Positions 18,008-26,523 of a stretch of DNA of 64,000 bases are shown here, in pieces. The notes under the pieces are model-generated. The model had not been told where the DNA came from and searched no databases. It was given only the letters and a program-made list of their open reading frames with translations. Each line of letters starts with the position of its first letter. The stretch's first letter is position 1. The position numbers and the translations under genes were made by a program. The stretch spans positions 1-64,000 of the forward strand of contig CAXHCA010000005.1 in NCBI GenBank assembly GCA_964015035.1, written 5' to 3'. Source of the DNA: BQJU01 sp964015035 (GTDB lineage Bacteria > Bacteroidota > Bacteroidia > Chitinophagales > Saprospiraceae).

Positions 18008-18027
18008 AGTGCATGTATGGAGGTAGT
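18008..18027 (+). repeat. Solo terminal end of the palindromic element
   Basis: AGTGCATGTATGGAGGTAGT differs at one base from the first 20 bases of the elements at 49371 and 57034. The body and far end are missing. It lies 1 bp beyond the stop codon of the Xaa-Pro aminopeptidase gene and is preceded by TTTT, as is the element at the 3' end of the gene at 49564. Confidence 0.6.
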
Positions 18028-18028
18028 C

Positions 18029-19333
18029 TCAACTGAGCACGCTGGTATTCATCAATTCTTCTATCTCTTCCACCTCAACAGGAATGTGTTTCATCAAATC
18101 AATAGGGTCGGTATCGGTCACCAGAATATCGTTTTCCAGGCGGATGCCGATGTTTTCCTGGGGCACATAAATCCCCGGTTCGCAAGTAAAGACCATACCC
18201 GCTAAAATTGGATCATACCGGTTGGACAGGTCGTGCACATCCAGCCCTAAATGATGGGAGGTGCCGTGCATGAAGTATTTTTTGTAAGCGGGATAAGCCG
18301 GATCCTGATTTTTGATATCCGTTTTGGTGATTAGTTTAAGGTTGACTAGCTCTGCTTCCATCATCTTGCCCACCTCGCGGTGGTACTCTTCGATGGTATT
18401 GCCGGGTACCAGCATGGCTTGCGCCCCTCTCATTACACGTAATACCGCTTCATACACCTCGCGTTGGCGTGGGGTAAACTGTCCACTTACGGGAATGGTA
18501 CGGGTCATATCGGAGGCATAATTGGCGTATTCTGCCCCAAAATCGAGCAACAGCAAATCTCCCTCATGGCAAGGTTGGTCGTTTTGGCTATAGTGCAACA
18601 CGCAGGCATTCTTCCCACTGGCAATAATGGGATGGTAGGCATGCCCATTGGCCCGATTGCGAATAAATTCGTGGGTAATCTCGGCCTCTATTTCAAATTC
18701 CATACGCCCGGGCTGCACAAACTCCAACACCCGATGAAAGGCCTTGCCGGTAATCGTAATGGCGTGTTTGATGATTTCTACCTCATAGGGCGATTTGATC
18801 ATCATCAATTTTTTCAAGATCGGTTGGGCGCGGTGGTATTTATGTGCGGGGTATTGGTCCATTAATTTGCGCGTTTCCCGTAGGTCGCGGGAAGGCACAT
18901 CGGAGTGAAAGCGGTCGTTTTCGTTGAGGTTAACGTAGACCCGCTTTGCCAGGAGGATGAGTTCGCGCAGGATGTTTTCCATTTCATCCAGCCAATAAAT
19001 GCGCTCAATGCCCGATATTCGACGAGCTTCTTCTTTGGTGTATTTGTGGCCTTCCCAAGTAGCCAAATAGTCATTGGTGCGCTGGATAAAGGCCACTTCT
19101 TGAAATCCCTCCTTAATACAATCGGGAAACAGCACCACGATCGTTTCCGGCTGGTCCAATCCACTGAGGTAGAAGAGTCCGGAATTTTGACGAAAGTCAT
19201 AAAACGTATCTCCATTGCGGGGCATCAAATCATTGGAATGAAAAATGGCAATAGAGTCAGAAGTCATTTTGCGCGCAAAGCGCTTGCGGTTGAGTTTAAA
19301 AAGTTCGGAGCTTAGCGGTTCGTATTTCATCAT
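18029..19333 (-). CDS. pepP: Xaa-Pro aminopeptidase (M24B, aminopeptidase P)
   Basis: Removes an N-terminal residue that precedes proline; a cytoplasmic dimetal enzyme. At 434 aa it has an N-terminal creatinase-like domain (residues about 1-165, with the AMP_N signature FYYLSGL-like DFRQNSGLFYLSGLDQPE) and a C-terminal pita-bread domain. Metal ligands are visible: the two Asp in LLLDFGAEYANYASDMTRTI, His in HGTSHHLGLDVHD, Glu in FTCEPGIYVP and Glu in GIRLENDILV. Start may be ATG 19333 or 19330. A solo repeat end lies at its 3' edge. Confidence 0.94.
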   Translation of the reverse strand: MMKYEPLSSELFKLNRKRFARKMTSDSIAIFHSNDLMPRNGDTFYDFRQNSGLFYLSGLDQPETIVVLFPDCIKEGFQEVAFIQRTNDYLATWEGHKYTKEEARRISGIERIYWLDEMENILRELILLAKRVYVNLNENDRFHSDVPSRDLRETRKLMDQYPAHKYHRAQPILKKLMMIKSPYEVEIIKHAITITGKAFHRVLEFVQPGRMEFEIEAEITHEFIRNRANGHAYHPIIASGKNACVLHYSQNDQPCHEGDLLLLDFGAEYANYASDMTRTIPVSGQFTPRQREVYEAVLRVMRGAQAMLVPGNTIEEYHREVGKMMEAELVNLKLITKTDIKNQDPAYPAYKKYFMHGTSHHLGLDVHDLSNRYDPILAGMVFTCEPGIYVPQENIGIRLENDILVTDTDPIDLMKHIPVEVEEIEELMNTSVLS

Positions 19334-19392
19334 TCTAACTTTTTCTTATGTTCATGGATATCAATTTCTATTATTTCTGCCAGTAAAAATCA

Positions 19393-19421
19393 GGGGAAGC
19401 CACCCACAGGCAGACTTCCCC
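19393..19421 (-). terminator. Hairpin between the DUF1232 gene and pepP
   Basis: GGGGAAG and CTTCCCC form a 7-bp stem around a 15-nt loop. On the minus strand it is followed by TGATTTTTACT, so it may end transcription of the DUF1232 gene before pepP. On the plus strand it is followed by CTTTATTTTT, but no plus-strand gene precedes it. Confidence 0.5.
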
Positions 19422-19452
19422 CTTTATTTTTGCAGATGATAACAGACGTAAT

Positions 19453-19839
19453 TTACAATTTCTGGTCTATTTCTTGCAATTCTTCTTCATCATATTCTCC
19501 AAACCAGGATTTCAACTGCTGCCGGGCAGTAGTCCTCACTTCTTTGTCGATATAGGCAGAAATGGTCACCAAGCCGAAACTCAGGACACCGATATCATCG
19601 GTATATCCCAGAATCGGACTGAGGTCCGGAATTGCGTCGAAAGGGGTCAGGAAGTATCCTAAGGTTCCCAGGACGATATTCTTGGCCCAAGTCGGCGTTT
19701 CTTTCCGCCGATAGGCATAAAACAGCAGCAGGACCATATACACCACCTTCAGGCCTGCCTGGCGGGCGTATTGGCTTAGTTTTTGCCATAGTTTGCCTTC
19801 CGAAAAACGGCTGGTATATTGCTTTATTTTATCGAACAT
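19453..19839 (-). CDS. YkvA/DUF1232 family membrane protein
   Basis: A 128-aa protein with the DUF1232 signature LGYFLTPFDAIPDLSPILGYTDDIGVL at about residues 66-92. The core is amphipathic and contains one or two short hydrophobic helices (GLKVVYMVLLLFYAYRR; ADDIGVLSFGLVTIS-like), so it is probably membrane-associated. The family is widespread and its molecular role is unknown. It lies 112 bp downstream of the tocopherol-cyclase-like gene on the same strand and 119 bp before pepP. A hairpin separates it from pepP. Confidence 0.85.
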   Translation of the reverse strand: MFDKIKQYTSRFSEGKLWQKLSQYARQAGLKVVYMVLLLFYAYRRKETPTWAKNIVLGTLGYFLTPFDAIPDLSPILGYTDDIGVLSFGLVTISAYIDKEVRTTARQQLKSWFGEYDEEELQEIDQKL

Positions 19840-19951
19840 TAGTTTCTATTGTGTTTCAAAAATAATCGATTTCTTCACTTACCCAAGCATTCCTCACCTT
19901 ATTTAACAGCTTTAGACGATAAAATACTGACTTGGGCACTTCAATTTCCGA

Positions 19952-20947
19952 TCAACGCTGCCAATTATTCGTCAAAAGTTCCGCCACAGCACCCGCTACT
20001 TCCAGCCCGGCATTACGCCCGGTGCCCGCAAAAATGAGGACCTCTCCCGCATATAATTTCACATCTACGGTAGATTGCATGCTCTCATTCACTTTACCGG
20101 TCATATTTCCCGAAAGGGGAGAAACCAATTCGCCGCCTCCTTCCTGATGCGCAATGATTTCCAATCGATGCTTTCGGTCTTTAAACCCAAGTAATACTGT
20201 TTTGTCTTCCATTTTGGCGTACCTTTTTGCGCCGGTATAGGTAGCAAAGCGATAGAGTTGATCACCGTATAAAAAACCGACAATACAGCCGATGAAATGA
20301 CTGCCGATCCACGGAATATTGGCCACCGAAGCCATCAATGAAACGGGCCGATCGGCATCGAAATGGTTGGTTTGGGTCCAAATCCAGGAACTGGGAAAGG
20401 AGTGCCCCCAATCTTTTTCGATATAGCCTTTACCACCGGTAAAATCAACTATTTGGCCATGTACTTCCAGGCTTCCTTGCAATTCATGGTGCACACTCAC
20501 TACGCCGTGATAACACTCCATAAAGGGCACAAAAGAGTACCAGCCCATGATCCCCGGAGCGCCCCACATCTTGGGCCAGGGATGTGGATTTTTAATTTTC
20601 AAATGCCCTTTCAACTCCGGTAATTGCAGCTGCAAATCAGTCGCAGAAAAGTGGTTGCTCGCCAGATCAACCGCAAAATATTGGTCCGAAGGCTGAAAAT
20701 CGGCCACCTTAAAATTGTGGTAGCTCGCTTTAGATTTTTTGCCGTCCAGAACTTGAATAAAGGAATGATGCTGACCATCCAGTCCACGGGAAAGGCCGGG
20801 AATAACGGCAAAAACATACTGCTCGGTAGGATCGACGATTTTGAAATACCAACCTTCAAAGTAGTTTTGGGTTTTCCCCCAACCGTGAAACATATCGGGG
20901 TTCCAGAGGGCGCGCCAGCGACGTTGTAAGTCTTGGATATTGGGCAA
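19952..20947 (-). CDS. Tocopherol cyclase-like protein
   Basis: A 331-aa protein related to plant/cyanobacterial tocopherol cyclase (PF14249). Visible hallmarks are WNPDMFHGWGKTQNYFEGWYFKIV (residues about 16-39), HSFIQVLDG, PWPKMWGAPGIMGWYSFVPFMECYHGV (about 113-140), GYIEKDWGHSFPSSWIW (about 174-190) and, later, GSHFIGCIVGFL. In plants the enzyme closes the chromanol ring of vitamin E. Non-photosynthetic bacteria with this protein usually lack the rest of that pathway, so the substrate here is unknown, possibly a lipid or quinone. No signal peptide is visible. It lies 62 bp downstream of mnmG on the same strand. Confidence 0.85.
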   Translation of the reverse strand: MPNIQDLQRRWRALWNPDMFHGWGKTQNYFEGWYFKIVDPTEQYVFAVIPGLSRGLDGQHHSFIQVLDGKKSKASYHNFKVADFQPSDQYFAVDLASNHFSATDLQLQLPELKGHLKIKNPHPWPKMWGAPGIMGWYSFVPFMECYHGVVSVHHELQGSLEVHGQIVDFTGGKGYIEKDWGHSFPSSWIWTQTNHFDADRPVSLMASVANIPWIGSHFIGCIVGFLYGDQLYRFATYTGAKRYAKMEDKTVLLGFKDRKHRLEIIAHQEGGGELVSPLSGNMTGKVNESMQSTVDVKLYAGEVLIFAGTGRNAGLEVAGAVAELLTNNWQR

Positions 20948-21009
20948 AACGAGGTGGATTTAGTGGCTTGAAATATATTGTTCTTTGGGCGCCGCGCTAT
21001 TGGAGATGT

Positions 21010-22875
21010 TTATCTCCCCATGTGTACCAACAACACTGAAATATCTGCCGGAGAAACGCCACTAATGCGACTAGCCTGCCCGATAGTACGCGGCTTGATG
21101 CGGGCCAGTTTTTCACGGGCTTCTTTCGACAGCGACACCAACTGTTGATAGTCAAAATCTGAATGTAGGTTGACCTCTTCCAAGCGGTTCATCTTGTCTA
21201 CCATTTCCTGTTCTTTCTGGATGTACCCTTCGTATTTGAGGTTAATTTCGGCCAATTCCAGGAATTCTTGATCATAGGCCTCGAGGAATTGATCCAATTC
21301 CGGCAATGCGGACCGCAAATCAGCAAGTCCGATATGCGGGCGCAGCAATACTCCTTTTAACTTCACCTTTTGTTTGAGGGGAGAAGAATTTTTACTAGCC
21401 AAAAAGCCATTCAAATCATCTGGCCCCACGCTATAGTCTTCCAAAAACCGCTCTACCGCTTTGGCTGCAGCTACTTTGCTGTTGACCCGCTCAATCCGCT
21501 CTTCCATGCCGCGAATGCCTAGTGCATGGGCCAGTGGAGTGAGGCGCGTATCGGCATTATCCTGACGTAGCAGGATGCGGTATTCTGCCCGAGAAGTAAA
21601 CATGCGGTATGGCTCCTTAGTGCCTTTATTCACCAAATCATCGATCAATACACCGATGTAGGCTTCGGAGCGTTTTAGGATAAATGGCGCTTCCTCTTTC
21701 ACCGAAAGGTGTGCATTAATGCCCGCCATCAGCCCCTGACAAGCCGCCTCCTCGTAGCCGGTGGTCCCGTTGATTTGTCCGGCAAAAAACAGTCCTTTCA
21801 CCAAGTGTGTTTCCAGGGAAAGCTGCAATTGCGTAGGTGGAAAAAAGTCATATTCGATGGCATACCCCGGGCGGAACATTTTCATGTTTTCAAACCCCGG
21901 CACCTGACGTAATGCCTTATATTGGACATCTTCAGGAAGGGAAGAAGAAAAGCCGTTGACATAGATTTCGCAAGTATTCCAACCTTCTGGTTCAACAAAC
22001 AACTGGTGGCGATCCCGATCCGCAAAACGGTCGATTTTATCTTCAATAGAAGGGCAATAACGAGGGCCTAATCCACGAATGCGGCCGTTAAACATCGGCG
22101 AACGATCAAAGCCCGTGCGCAATAAGTCGTGTACCTCCGGATTGGTATACACGATGTGGCAAGGCAATTGACGTTTTAGTTTTGGTGTATCCGTATAGGA
22201 AAATTTACTTGGATTTTCGTCGCCCAATTGGACCTCCATCACATCCCAATTCAAGGTACGGCCATCCACACGGGGCGGCGTACCCGTCTTCATACGACCG
22301 GATTCAAAACCTAGTTCAACCAATTGCTCGGTGATGCCTTTTGCCGCCTTTTCACCAGCGCGACCACCTCCAAATTGCTTCTCGCCAATGTGGATCAGCC
22401 CGTTGAGGAAGGTCCCGTTGGTCAATACGACGGCCTTTCCTTCAATGTTCAAACCCATACCGGTGCGTACTCCTTTCGCTCGACCGTCTTTGACTACAAT
22501 TCCGGTAATCATCTCCTGCCAGAAGTCGATATTGGGGTGGGCTTCTAACATTTCGCGCCACTTGGCGGCAAACAACATCCGGTCGCTCTGTGCCCGTGGA
22601 CTCCACATCGCCGGCCCTTTCGACAGATTGAGCATGCGAAACTGCAACATGGTATGATCTGTTACGATCCCGGAATATCCGCCCAATGCATCCACTTCGC
22701 GTACGATCTGCCCCTTGGCCACCCCTCCCATCGCCGGATTACAAGACATCTGCGCGATGGTGTTCATATTCATGGTCGCCAATAATACCTTGGATCCCAT
22801 ATTCGCTGCCGCCACTGCTGCCTCACATCCGGCATGACCGGCACCCACCACTATGACATCGTATGTTGGAAACAT
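21010..22875 (-). CDS. mnmG: tRNA uridine 5-carboxymethylaminomethyl modification enzyme MnmG
   Basis: With MnmE it installs the carboxymethylaminomethyl group on U34 of certain tRNAs, using FAD, NADH and methylene-THF. The 621-aa length is standard. The FAD-binding loop VVGAGHAGCEAAVAAANMG lies at the N-terminus (about 9-27), followed by the family signatures CNPAMGGVAKGQIVREVDALGG and MKTGTPPRVD, then GQINGTTGYEEAACQGLMAG and the C-terminal helical domain ending ISGVSPADISVLLVHM. A -7-like element is visible 72-79 bp upstream. High confidence. Confidence 0.97.
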   Translation of the reverse strand: MFPTYDVIVVGAGHAGCEAAVAAANMGSKVLLATMNMNTIAQMSCNPAMGGVAKGQIVREVDALGGYSGIVTDHTMLQFRMLNLSKGPAMWSPRAQSDRMLFAAKWREMLEAHPNIDFWQEMITGIVVKDGRAKGVRTGMGLNIEGKAVVLTNGTFLNGLIHIGEKQFGGGRAGEKAAKGITEQLVELGFESGRMKTGTPPRVDGRTLNWDVMEVQLGDENPSKFSYTDTPKLKRQLPCHIVYTNPEVHDLLRTGFDRSPMFNGRIRGLGPRYCPSIEDKIDRFADRDRHQLFVEPEGWNTCEIYVNGFSSSLPEDVQYKALRQVPGFENMKMFRPGYAIEYDFFPPTQLQLSLETHLVKGLFFAGQINGTTGYEEAACQGLMAGINAHLSVKEEAPFILKRSEAYIGVLIDDLVNKGTKEPYRMFTSRAEYRILLRQDNADTRLTPLAHALGIRGMEERIERVNSKVAAAKAVERFLEDYSVGPDDLNGFLASKNSSPLKQKVKLKGVLLRPHIGLADLRSALPELDQFLEAYDQEFLELAEINLKYEGYIQKEQEMVDKMNRLEEVNLHSDFDYQQLVSLSKEAREKLARIKPRTIGQASRISGVSPADISVLLVHMGR

Positions 22876-23365
22876 ATTATCTTACCTATTTTATTTCGTT
22901 GACCACTTTCGCCGTCAAAGAAGGTTGATTCTCAATAAAAAGAGTGCAAAATTACGCTTTTTCTCTATTAATTGCTTGAATTTCTAGTCATTAACAATGA
23001 GCGAGCGGCTGAGGTTCCCAATGGGGTTTGTGCCCGCGAAGACCGTATTGATTCTGAGAAGGTGCCTCGTGGCGACCAAAATTTTTTCCCCCTCCTGTAA
23101 ATCCTGTCCAAAAAAGCAGCCGCCTAAAGACACAAGGCATCACCTGATCGGCCCTGATTTTCCCCGTGGCGGGACTCGTGTGTAGTTCATAAAATACCGG
23201 GTTGGAAACCCTCCAATCGTATGGGGGGCGAAGTTGAAAACATTCGATCATCGGTGGCTTGATCATCGGTTCTGGAAATTTAAAACCACTTGTTTGCAAA
23301 CTAAAATAAATCGCCCGAACATCTTCCCTCCGAAATTAGTAAATTTGTCACTTAATAAGAATACT
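22876..23365. other. Divergent intergenic region between mnmG and the conserved unknown gene
   Basis: 490 bp with no supported gene. A minus-strand frame (22991-23299) has no recognisable protein character. A candidate -7 element for mnmG lies at 22947-22954. GATCATCGGT occurs twice in tandem at about 23247-23272, separated by six bases (GGCTT-type spacer). TAAATTTG at 23340-23347 fits a -7 box for the plus-strand gene, but no partner TTTG is correctly spaced. Confidence 0.5.
22947..22954 (-). promoter_or_regulatory. Candidate -7 element for mnmG
   Basis: On the minus strand this reads TAATTTTG, matching TAnnTTTG, 72 bp upstream of the mnmG start codon. A good TTTG box at the expected distance is missing, so only half of the promoter consensus is met. 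Confidence 0.35.
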
Positions 23366-24784
23366 ATGCGCCAATTACTGGAAACAGAGCAAAAAGCGCT
23401 CGAGATCAACCTTGATGACGGCATCTACGGCACCTTTGCCGAAATCGGTGCGGGGCAGGAAGTCGCCCGTTATTTTTTTCAGGTAGGAGCCGCGGCAGGC
23501 ACCATTGCAAAAACCATGTCCGCTTACGACAAGGTTTATTCCGACCACATCTATGGCCCCGAACCCAGTGGCCGTTATGTTTGTGAATCGCGGCTCTACA
23601 AGATGCTCGACCACGAATACGAATTGATGCACTCCCGCCTACAAAATGAACGGCTGGATACCAATTTTTTTGTTTTTGCCGATACAGTATCGGCCATCAA
23701 TTACCAACGGACCATCAAAGGCAACGGCTGGCTAGGCATCCGCTTTCAACTTGATCCGGATGGAGAAGCGAATGACATCGTATTGCATGTGCGAATGCTA
23801 GACAACGACAACCAGTTGCAACAGCAAGCCATTGGTATTTTGGGCGTCAACATGATCTATGGTTGCTTCCACTACAATCAAGACCTAGAGGTTTTTGTAC
23901 AATCCCTGATGGATAGCCTGCGCGGACGGGTGAAAATCGATATGATCCGGATCACTGGACCGGATTTTGAACACATTGACAACCGATTGCTGAGTTTGTG
24001 GTTGGTCAAACATCGTCTGACAGAAGTGGCGATGTTTGGACCGGATGGCCGCAATCTGCATGCCTCAGAATTCTTGTACAAACGCAATGTGCTGGTGGTT
24101 CGAGGCAGCTACCGCCCGGTGACATTGGTCAACCAAGACATGATCAAAACCAGCTACCAGCAATTTCGCAACGAGCCGGATGTAGATGCCAAAAAGACCT
24201 TTTTGCTCACCGAGATTACGATGGACAACCTGCGTATGGAAGGCGAACTGGACGAGCGCGATTTCCTCGACCGGGCCGAATTGCTCAATACTCTGGGACA
24301 TACTGTGGTGATCTCCGATTGTGAGCAACATCAGAAATTGATCGGTTATCTGTCGGATTACCGGGTGCAGCAATTGGGACTGGTCGTCGGCGTGCGGCCC
24401 CTATTGGACATGATCAATGCGAAATACTTCGAAAACATGGACGGCCGGTTATTGGCTGCCTTTGGGGAACTGTTTACCCGCAATGTCAAGTTGTATGTCT
24501 ATCCTGCCATGCAGGAAGGTAGTGCCGAACTGATGACGGCTCAAAACCTACCTATTCCCGAAGGCGTGAAATTTTTGTACCGCCACCTACTCGACAATCG
24601 GCAGATTGTGGACGTAGAGGATTTTAATGCAGATCAACTACACATCTTCTCCAAGCAAGTGCTGGCCATGTTGCGCAACGGAGAAAGTGATTGGGAGAAC
24701 ATGGTGCCTCCTAAAGTGGCCAAATTGATTAAGGAAAAATACCTCTTTGGTTATCCGTGCGAAATACTGGAGTTTGAATACTAA
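23366..24784 (+). CDS. Conserved protein of unknown function, 472 aa
   Basis: I recognise this as a protein common in Bacteroidota that databases label inconsistently (for example as a TonB-dependent receptor or nicotinate-nucleotide adenylyltransferase); nothing in the sequence supports those names. The frame opens at 23234, but ATG 23366 matches the conserved beginning MRQLLETEQKALEINLDD and follows a TAAATTTG box. It is soluble, with no signal peptide or membrane span. Conserved-looking blocks are YGTFAEIGAGQEVARYFFQVG, TMSAYDKVYSDHIYG and GRYVCESRLYKML. The C-terminal half has alternating strands and helices with acidic residues. The M15 peptidase lipoprotein gene follows 9 bp later. Confidence 0.85.
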   Translation: MRQLLETEQKALEINLDDGIYGTFAEIGAGQEVARYFFQVGAAAGTIAKTMSAYDKVYSDHIYGPEPSGRYVCESRLYKMLDHEYELMHSRLQNERLDTNFFVFADTVSAINYQRTIKGNGWLGIRFQLDPDGEANDIVLHVRMLDNDNQLQQQAIGILGVNMIYGCFHYNQDLEVFVQSLMDSLRGRVKIDMIRITGPDFEHIDNRLLSLWLVKHRLTEVAMFGPDGRNLHASEFLYKRNVLVVRGSYRPVTLVNQDMIKTSYQQFRNEPDVDAKKTFLLTEITMDNLRMEGELDERDFLDRAELLNTLGHTVVISDCEQHQKLIGYLSDYRVQQLGLVVGVRPLLDMINAKYFENMDGRLLAAFGELFTRNVKLYVYPAMQEGSAELMTAQNLPIPEGVKFLYRHLLDNRQIVDVEDFNADQLHIFSKQVLAMLRNGESDWENMVPPKVAKLIKEKYLFGYPCEILEFEY

Positions 24785-24793
24785 AATATCCCT

Positions 24794-25585
24794 ATGAAAT
24801 ATCTTATGCTTTGTCTGGCGTTGATCACCATCGCCTGTGGTAATTCGGAGCAGGCGACAGCCCGGCAAGAAGTTGAACAAACACCATCCACTGCCGAAAA
24901 GGCGGAAGCCATTGCCATCGACAGTAGTTTCACCATTGACTATATCACTGGTCATTTTGATCCGGCTACGCATCCGGATTTTACGCGTATTGAAGACCAG
25001 TACACGGATAAAAAGGGGGTGTATTTAAGGAAAGACACCTACGAGGCCTTTTTGAAGATGTACGCTGCCGCGAAAAAAGACGGCGTCAGGCTTTTAATCC
25101 GCTCCGCTACCCGCAATTTTGATTACCAAAAACGCATTTGGGAATCGAAATGGGAAGGCAAACAGCAACTTGAAGCCGGTGAAACAGCCCCCAATGCCTA
25201 CCCTGACCCAAAAGAGCGGGCACTGGCTATCTTGCGGTACAGCTCCATGCCCGGCACCTCCCGACACCACTGGGGGACGGATATGGATTTGAATGCCTTT
25301 AGCAATGCCTACTTTGAAAAAGGAGAAGGCAAAAAGATTTACGACTGGCTGACTGCCCATGCGGCTGAATATGGGTTTTGCCAACCTTATAGCGCGGGGC
25401 GCCCGTATGGCTACAACGAAGAGCGCTGGCACTGGTCGTACCTGCCGGTAGCCAAACAACTAACCTATCTGGCTAAAACCCAGCTCAAAGACGAAAACAT
25501 CAAGGGCTTCAAAGGAGACGAAGCGGCAACGGACATTGGCGTGGTGGAAAAGTATGTACTGGGCATTAATGAAGCTTGTTTGTGA
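24794..25585 (+). CDS. M15-family D-alanyl-D-alanine carboxypeptidase lipoprotein
   Basis: A 263-aa predicted lipoprotein; the signal sequence ends LITIACGNS with the lipidated Cys at about residue 16. The peptidase domain is of VanY/DdpX type (M15B). Zinc ligands are in the motif SRHHWGTDMDL (His and Asp, about residues 155-165) and the C-terminal WHWSY (about 213-217); the preceding Glu of EERWHW is the catalytic acid/base. These enzymes trim D-Ala-D-Ala or related bonds of peptidoglycan stem peptides in the periplasm. Upstream gene ends 9 bp before, suggesting coupling, but a shared function is unproven. Confidence 0.9.
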   Translation: MKYLMLCLALITIACGNSEQATARQEVEQTPSTAEKAEAIAIDSSFTIDYITGHFDPATHPDFTRIEDQYTDKKGVYLRKDTYEAFLKMYAAAKKDGVRLLIRSATRNFDYQKRIWESKWEGKQQLEAGETAPNAYPDPKERALAILRYSSMPGTSRHHWGTDMDLNAFSNAYFEKGEGKKIYDWLTAHAAEYGFCQPYSAGRPYGYNEERWHWSYLPVAKQLTYLAKTQLKDENIKGFKGDEAATDIGVVEKYVLGINEACL

Positions 25586-25623
25586 AAATAACAGCTATTT
25601 GAGCAAGCCCCAAGGCGTCATCC

Positions 25624-26523
25624 TCACGCTGGATCATTTAACACCAATTTGTAACCAACTCCACGAATGTTAGCAATTTTCACACTTGGATCAGCTTCGA
25701 GCTTTTTCCGCAGCTTCGAGATGAAAACATCCAATGTTCTGCCCATATAATCGCCTTCGTCTCCCCAAACTGTTTTCATGATCACCTCCCGTGCAAGGGT
25801 CGTATTGGCAGAGGAGCGTAATAAAGCAAGGAGATCGGCTTCTTTGCTGGTTAGCTCAATGCTATCTTGATCAAGCGAAAGCTTCATATTTTTTTTATCG
25901 AACTGGTAGTCTCCGATCGCAATGATATTCGGATTGGGTTTGGCGTTGCGCTTTCCCGGCCAAAAAAAATGCCCCAGGCTAAAGAAAAGCAGCAAGACAA
26001 ATATCCCTGCGCCGAGGCTAAAATACGGGATGTTTTTGGGGGGGTAGGCAGTAGCAACTTGCAATGATGCCCTCCCGGGCGCTGATGTATCCAAAATGGT
26101 GAATAAAAGACGATAACAAGCTTTAGGCTGCATTCTTGGCCCACATGGAATTACATCGGCACTCAGTGAATTCCCAACCAAATAACTATAGACAATCTCA
26201 CAGGAGGCACAATTTTCCACTTCCACCAAATAGTTACTGGCTATTTTGGTATCCATCAGCACACATTCAATGGTTTCCACCAATTCATCTGGTTTGAATT
26301 GAAAACCGGATTCAAATGCAATGCGGTAGCGATCCTCTACTTTTTCAATGGGTAGTACCCGTGACGTGCTATCGCCGGAATTGAGCAGCATTTGATGCCC
26401 AATCATCCGCATCAATACTTTGTTCTGCCGGTCGTCTTTGGCGTCCCGGACATTGCCTTCTGCGGCGAGACAGAGGGTACTTGCCAAAAGCAAAAAAATC
26501 GTGCTTAAATGTTTGAAACCCAT
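25624..26523 (-). CDS. Membrane-anchored winged-helix regulator with periplasmic sensor
   Basis: A 299-aa one-component regulator with reversed topology relative to ToxR/CadC. A signal-like N-terminus (about 1-20) is followed by a periplasmic domain (22-165) that contains five Cys, including a Cys-x-x-Cys at 105/108. A single span (166-188) is followed by Lys/Arg and then a cytoplasmic OmpR/PhoB-type winged helix (about 200-297: LTSKEADLLALL, LAREVIMKTVWG, TLDVFISKLRKKLE, IRGVGYKL). No receiver domain is present. It probably senses an envelope signal and binds DNA directly. The target genes are unknown; it lies alone, convergent to the M15 gene. Confidence 0.87.
   Translation of the reverse strand: MGFKHLSTIFLLLASTLCLAAEGNVRDAKDDRQNKVLMRMIGHQMLLNSGDSTSRVLPIEKVEDRYRIAFESGFQFKPDELVETIECVLMDTKIASNYLVEVENCASCEIVYSYLVGNSLSADVIPCGPRMQPKACYRLLFTILDTSAPGRASLQVATAYPPKNIPYFSLGAGIFVLLLFFSLGHFFWPGKRNAKPNPNIIAIGDYQFDKKNMKLSLDQDSIELTSKEADLLALLRSSANTTLAREVIMKTVWGDEGDYMGRTLDVFISKLRKKLEADPSVKIANIRGVGYKLVLNDPA

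Noticed and set aside
23247..23272. Short tandem GATCATCGGT pair as operator
   Set aside because: Two copies of a 10-mer near a promoter-like box are not enough to call a binding site.
22991..23299. 102-aa minus-strand frame between mnmG and the conserved unknown gene
   Set aside because: No conserved motif, no credible start site, and unusual residue pattern; treated as intergenic.
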